This document shows positions 61,158 through 64,000 of a DNA stretch of 64,000 nt, piece after piece; positions within the stretch are counted from its first letter, which is position 1, and every line of letters starts with the position of its first letter. The stretch is from NCBI GenBank assembly GCA_947561585.1, contig CANNZV010001051.1:1-64000 (forward strand), read 5' to 3'. A program made the position numbers and the translations under genes. Origin of the DNA: Caprella mutica. Lineage: Eukaryota > Arthropoda > Malacostraca > Amphipoda > Caprellidae. Below the pieces are notes generated by a model that was not told where the DNA came from, ran no database searches, and saw only the letters and a list, made by a program, of their open reading frames with translations.

Positions 61158-63309
61158 CTGGGGGAAAGGAAATCATTTATTGTTCACTGCTAAGAAACCT
61201 GCTTAAAAATAATAATACAATACATGGAATGACAGGCGGCTGTCACTTATATCTAAAGATATGATGCAATACTGTAATTATTTTTATATTAATAAGTAGA
61301 ATTATCATATACAGTGTGTTTAATATTTAACGGTACACAGATTGTAAAGTATATTTATATAGCAAGGGATAACACTGAATATAGAATGGTCACTATTGAA
61401 GAAAAATATCCAAGGAATAGAAAAAGTTCTCATTCATTCAATATATTCTCCATTTACATCAATAACTTTCTGAAGTGGAAAATGAGAAGCAAGAGTCACG
61501 CTACTCAAAATTGTCTTCAGTGAAGAGAAGAAATTTGATGTGCATCAAAAGTACAATCCCTATTATGACCTATTTAGGTCACTGATATTGATATTGTGAT
61601 ATTGAATCTCAGGTTTATATCTCGTCGGCTAGAAGAGTCCTCTGTGGCGCTGGTAATAAAACAGGAAAAGTTCATTGATGTCTTGTTCAAAAAAGGGATC
61701 AAAATTTACCGAGAAAATGATCAAAGCCTCATTATTGAGGAATCAATGTTACCCTGGGCTAAAAGACACTTCCAAGAAAACTTGTAGTACTCCCATCAAA
61801 GCTCAGCGTCCTCCCATGGGGAAAAGACGCAAAACTGGTGGACATCCAATGATCCGAGCTTCATTTTGAAGGGAGAATAGCTTCCGTCATCACCAAATCT
61901 TAAGCCCCTATTACACTCATCAGTTTTCCTACGATGTCGTAGGCCGCGATGCTAGCATATGACCAAATCGTAGAGTTTAATAGAAAATGGGTCATACAAT
62001 CACTCACCCACGAGTGGACTGATGATCTTTCGCCACGACATAAGATTGTCGAACGATATGGCACGATGAGCACTATGTAGTGTGAGTGTAATTGCTCATC
62101 ACACGATATGACATCAGTCTGAATGAAGATCTCACAGATTGAAGATCTCAAAAATTTCCACTATAAATCGTCTGCGCCTTTTGTTCCTACTTTTCCAAAC
62201 ATCTTCAAAAAATTATTGATTCAAATGAAGGATATTTTGAAAAAGGAGGATACTTTTTTAATTCAGTTTAGGTTATAAATAGAAAGATCAAAAAGTTCAA
62301 TGTCTTTGTTCAATAAATGCTCTGTGAAATAGGCGTAATGTTAATTAGTGTTAATATCTTCACCGATATCCAAGACTGCAAATCATTGGTGATCCATTTA
62401 CTAATGCTACTTGGCACTAGGTAATTTGACTCCCAGTAATTTTATCCCTGGTAATTTGCCCTTACGGTAAATTTAAACACCGTAATTTGACTCCTGTTAA
62501 ATTAAAATGAAATATAACGGGAATGTTCTAATAAAAAGAACATATTATAACCCTTATTAAAAAGCGTACAGAGTGCTCCCTTCCAGAGTCAAAACAAATG
62601 ACTATAAAAAGTACACATTATACACAATATAAAATGCACGAGTACTACCCTATTTCAAGATTAGAAGAAGATAACATAATAACGATGGATATTATAATTC
62701 ATTTGACTCATGGTTTCTAGCTTTGTTTCTCTACTTTAACACTCAATAAGGAGAAGAAACTGCAGCAGTTGTCTTTTGGAAAGATTTGAAGAGTCCAGAA
62801 AATAGAGTTACGAAACACAGTAGACAGAGTTTGTGTTGTAGCGATTTCTCAAAGAGTCAAATCAAAGTTTTCTAATTTGCTACTATTTTCAAATTCTATA
62901 AATTTGTCATCGTCTACCCAGATCAATTTTTAAATATCAACAAGCATTACAATTTGTTTATTTTATTTTTATTTTAATTTGTCATCGTCTACCCAGATCA
63001 ATTTTTAAATATCAACAAGCATTACAATTTGTTTATTTTTGGAAATGTGAAATTAGTAAAGTGTGAAAGAATCATTACAGACACACGTTTCTTTGACTTG
63101 ACACAGTATGTAGTGAAGATGTTAAAGGTAGAGCCAATCTTTGCATGTAGGTCATTTGTATTTAAAAAAACATTGATTTTACTTCACTTGGTGAAATAGA
63201 GTGAAAAAAACACTCTTCTGATTAATTATTCACTCGAGTTTAATTATTTTAGTGAAACTGAATATTGATTAGCTTTATTTGAGTGAAAAGACAATTAGTG
63301 ACATGAACA
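61158..63309. other. Upstream of PTPDC1, no gene recognised
   Basis: A possible weak MITE at about 61905-62080 (ATTACACTCA near the left and TGAGTGTAAT near the right, with TTAA at the left edge). A 76-bp-period direct repeat with TTTGTCATCGTCTACCCAGA starts at about 62903 and 62979. Confidence 0.45.
62903..63039. repeat. Two-copy direct repeat, period about 76 bp
   Basis: A block of about 60 bp beginning AATTTGTCATCGTCTACCCA and ending AATTTGTTTATTTT occurs twice without visible differences. Confidence 0.85.
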
Positions 63310-64000
63310 GGCTAGACTAGTGTTATCACACTAGTCTAGTGTTAACACACTAGTCTAGTGTTAACACACTAGTCTAGTGTTAACACACTAGTCTAGTGTT
63401 AACACACTAGTCTAGTGTGTTAACACACTAGTCTAGTGTTAACACACTAGTCTAGTGTGTTAACACACTAGTCTAGTGTGTTAACACACTAGTCTAGTGT
63501 TAACACACTAGTCTGGTGTCGACACACTAGTCTGGTGTCGACACAGTAGTCTGGTGTCGACACACTAGTCTGGTGTCGACACACTAGTCTGGTGTCGACA
63601 CACTAGTCTGGTGTCGACACACTAGTCTGGTGTCGACACACTAGTCTGGTGTCGACACACTAGTCTGGTGTCGACACACTAGTCTGGTGTCGACACACTA
63701 GTCTGGTGTCGACACACTAGTCTGGTGTCGACACACTAGTCTGGTGTCGACACACTAGTCTGGTGTCGACACACTAGTCTGGTGTCGACACACTAGTCTG
63801 GTGTCGACACACTAGTCTGGTGTCGACACACTAGTCTGGTGTCGACACACTAGTCTGGTGTCGACACACTAGTCTGGTGTCGACACACTAGTCTGGTGTC
63901 GACACACTAGTCTGGTGTCGACACACTAGTCTGGTGTCGACACACTAGTCTGGTGTCGACACACTAGTCTGGTGTCGACACACTAGTCTGGTGTCGACAC
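63310..64000. repeat. Palindromic satellite, 19-21-bp unit, running off the window
   Basis: Roughly 35 copies. To about 63512 the unit is CACTAGTCTAGTGTTAACA (19 bp, some 21-bp copies with an extra GT). From there on it is CACTAGTCTGGTGTCGACA, nearly invariant apart from one CACAGTAGT near 63543. Both GTGTTAACAC and GTGTCGACAC are perfect palindromes, and CACTAGTCTAGTG is a palindrome around one T. The array continues past 64000. Confidence 0.95.

Noticed and set aside
61900..62151. Possible MITE with TTAA at the left edge
   Set aside because: Only about 10 bp of inverted similarity at the ends; too weak to call an element.

Overview
The window looks like AT-rich nuclear DNA of an animal, most likely an insect. 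The evidence is intron-rich genes with GT-AG splice sites, an NFAT5-type Rel factor, an animal-type PTPDC1 phosphatase, a copia-type primer-binding site and many small DNA transposons. A hemipteran is my guess; nothing here proves the order. There is no bacterial, operon or CRISPR content.

Three protein-coding genes could be rebuilt exon by exon with every splice phase consistent. (1) Plus strand, 5610-21667: an NFAT5/TonEBP-like transcription factor, 11 coding exons, 2223 residues, with a Rel-homology DNA-binding region, an IPT dimerisation domain and a 1379-residue Gln/Asn-rich last exon. (2) Plus strand, 31300-33123: fucose mutarotase (FUOM), 4 exons, 161 residues. (3) Minus strand, 61155 down to 41730: PTPDC1-like dual-specificity phosphatase, 14 coding exons, 629 residues, with the intact HCxxGxxRTG signature split by an intron. 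They belong to unrelated pathways (osmotic/immune transcription, fucose salvage, ciliary or centrosomal phosphatase), so I see no joint function.

The rest is repeat-dominated. Left edge (1-4120): mosaic of dispersed repeats plus a 33-bp minisatellite. The last NFAT5 intron holds a complete, antisense, non-autonomous copia-type LTR element (13121-17137) with two 338-bp LTRs, a 5-bp target duplication and what looks like a captured RNA-binding-protein tail. Between NFAT5 and FUOM (21.7-31.3 kb) are MITE-like elements and a 30-bp minisatellite. Downstream of FUOM is a 2.2-kb array of a 27-bp unit (34490-36645), then a dead Tc1/mariner element with a nested MITE (37.05-38.58 kb). The PTPDC1 introns hold further minisatellites, a TTAA-flanked MITE, a hAT-like MITE and hairpins. 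The window ends inside a 19-21-bp satellite made of palindromes (63310-64000).

Most unusual observations: a minisatellite that copies the exon-intron junction of PTPDC1, so that about 25 consensus 5' splice sites stand in a row; the LTR element with its apparent host-gene capture; and the terminal palindromic satellite, whose two halves differ by a symmetric TTAA-to-TCGA change.
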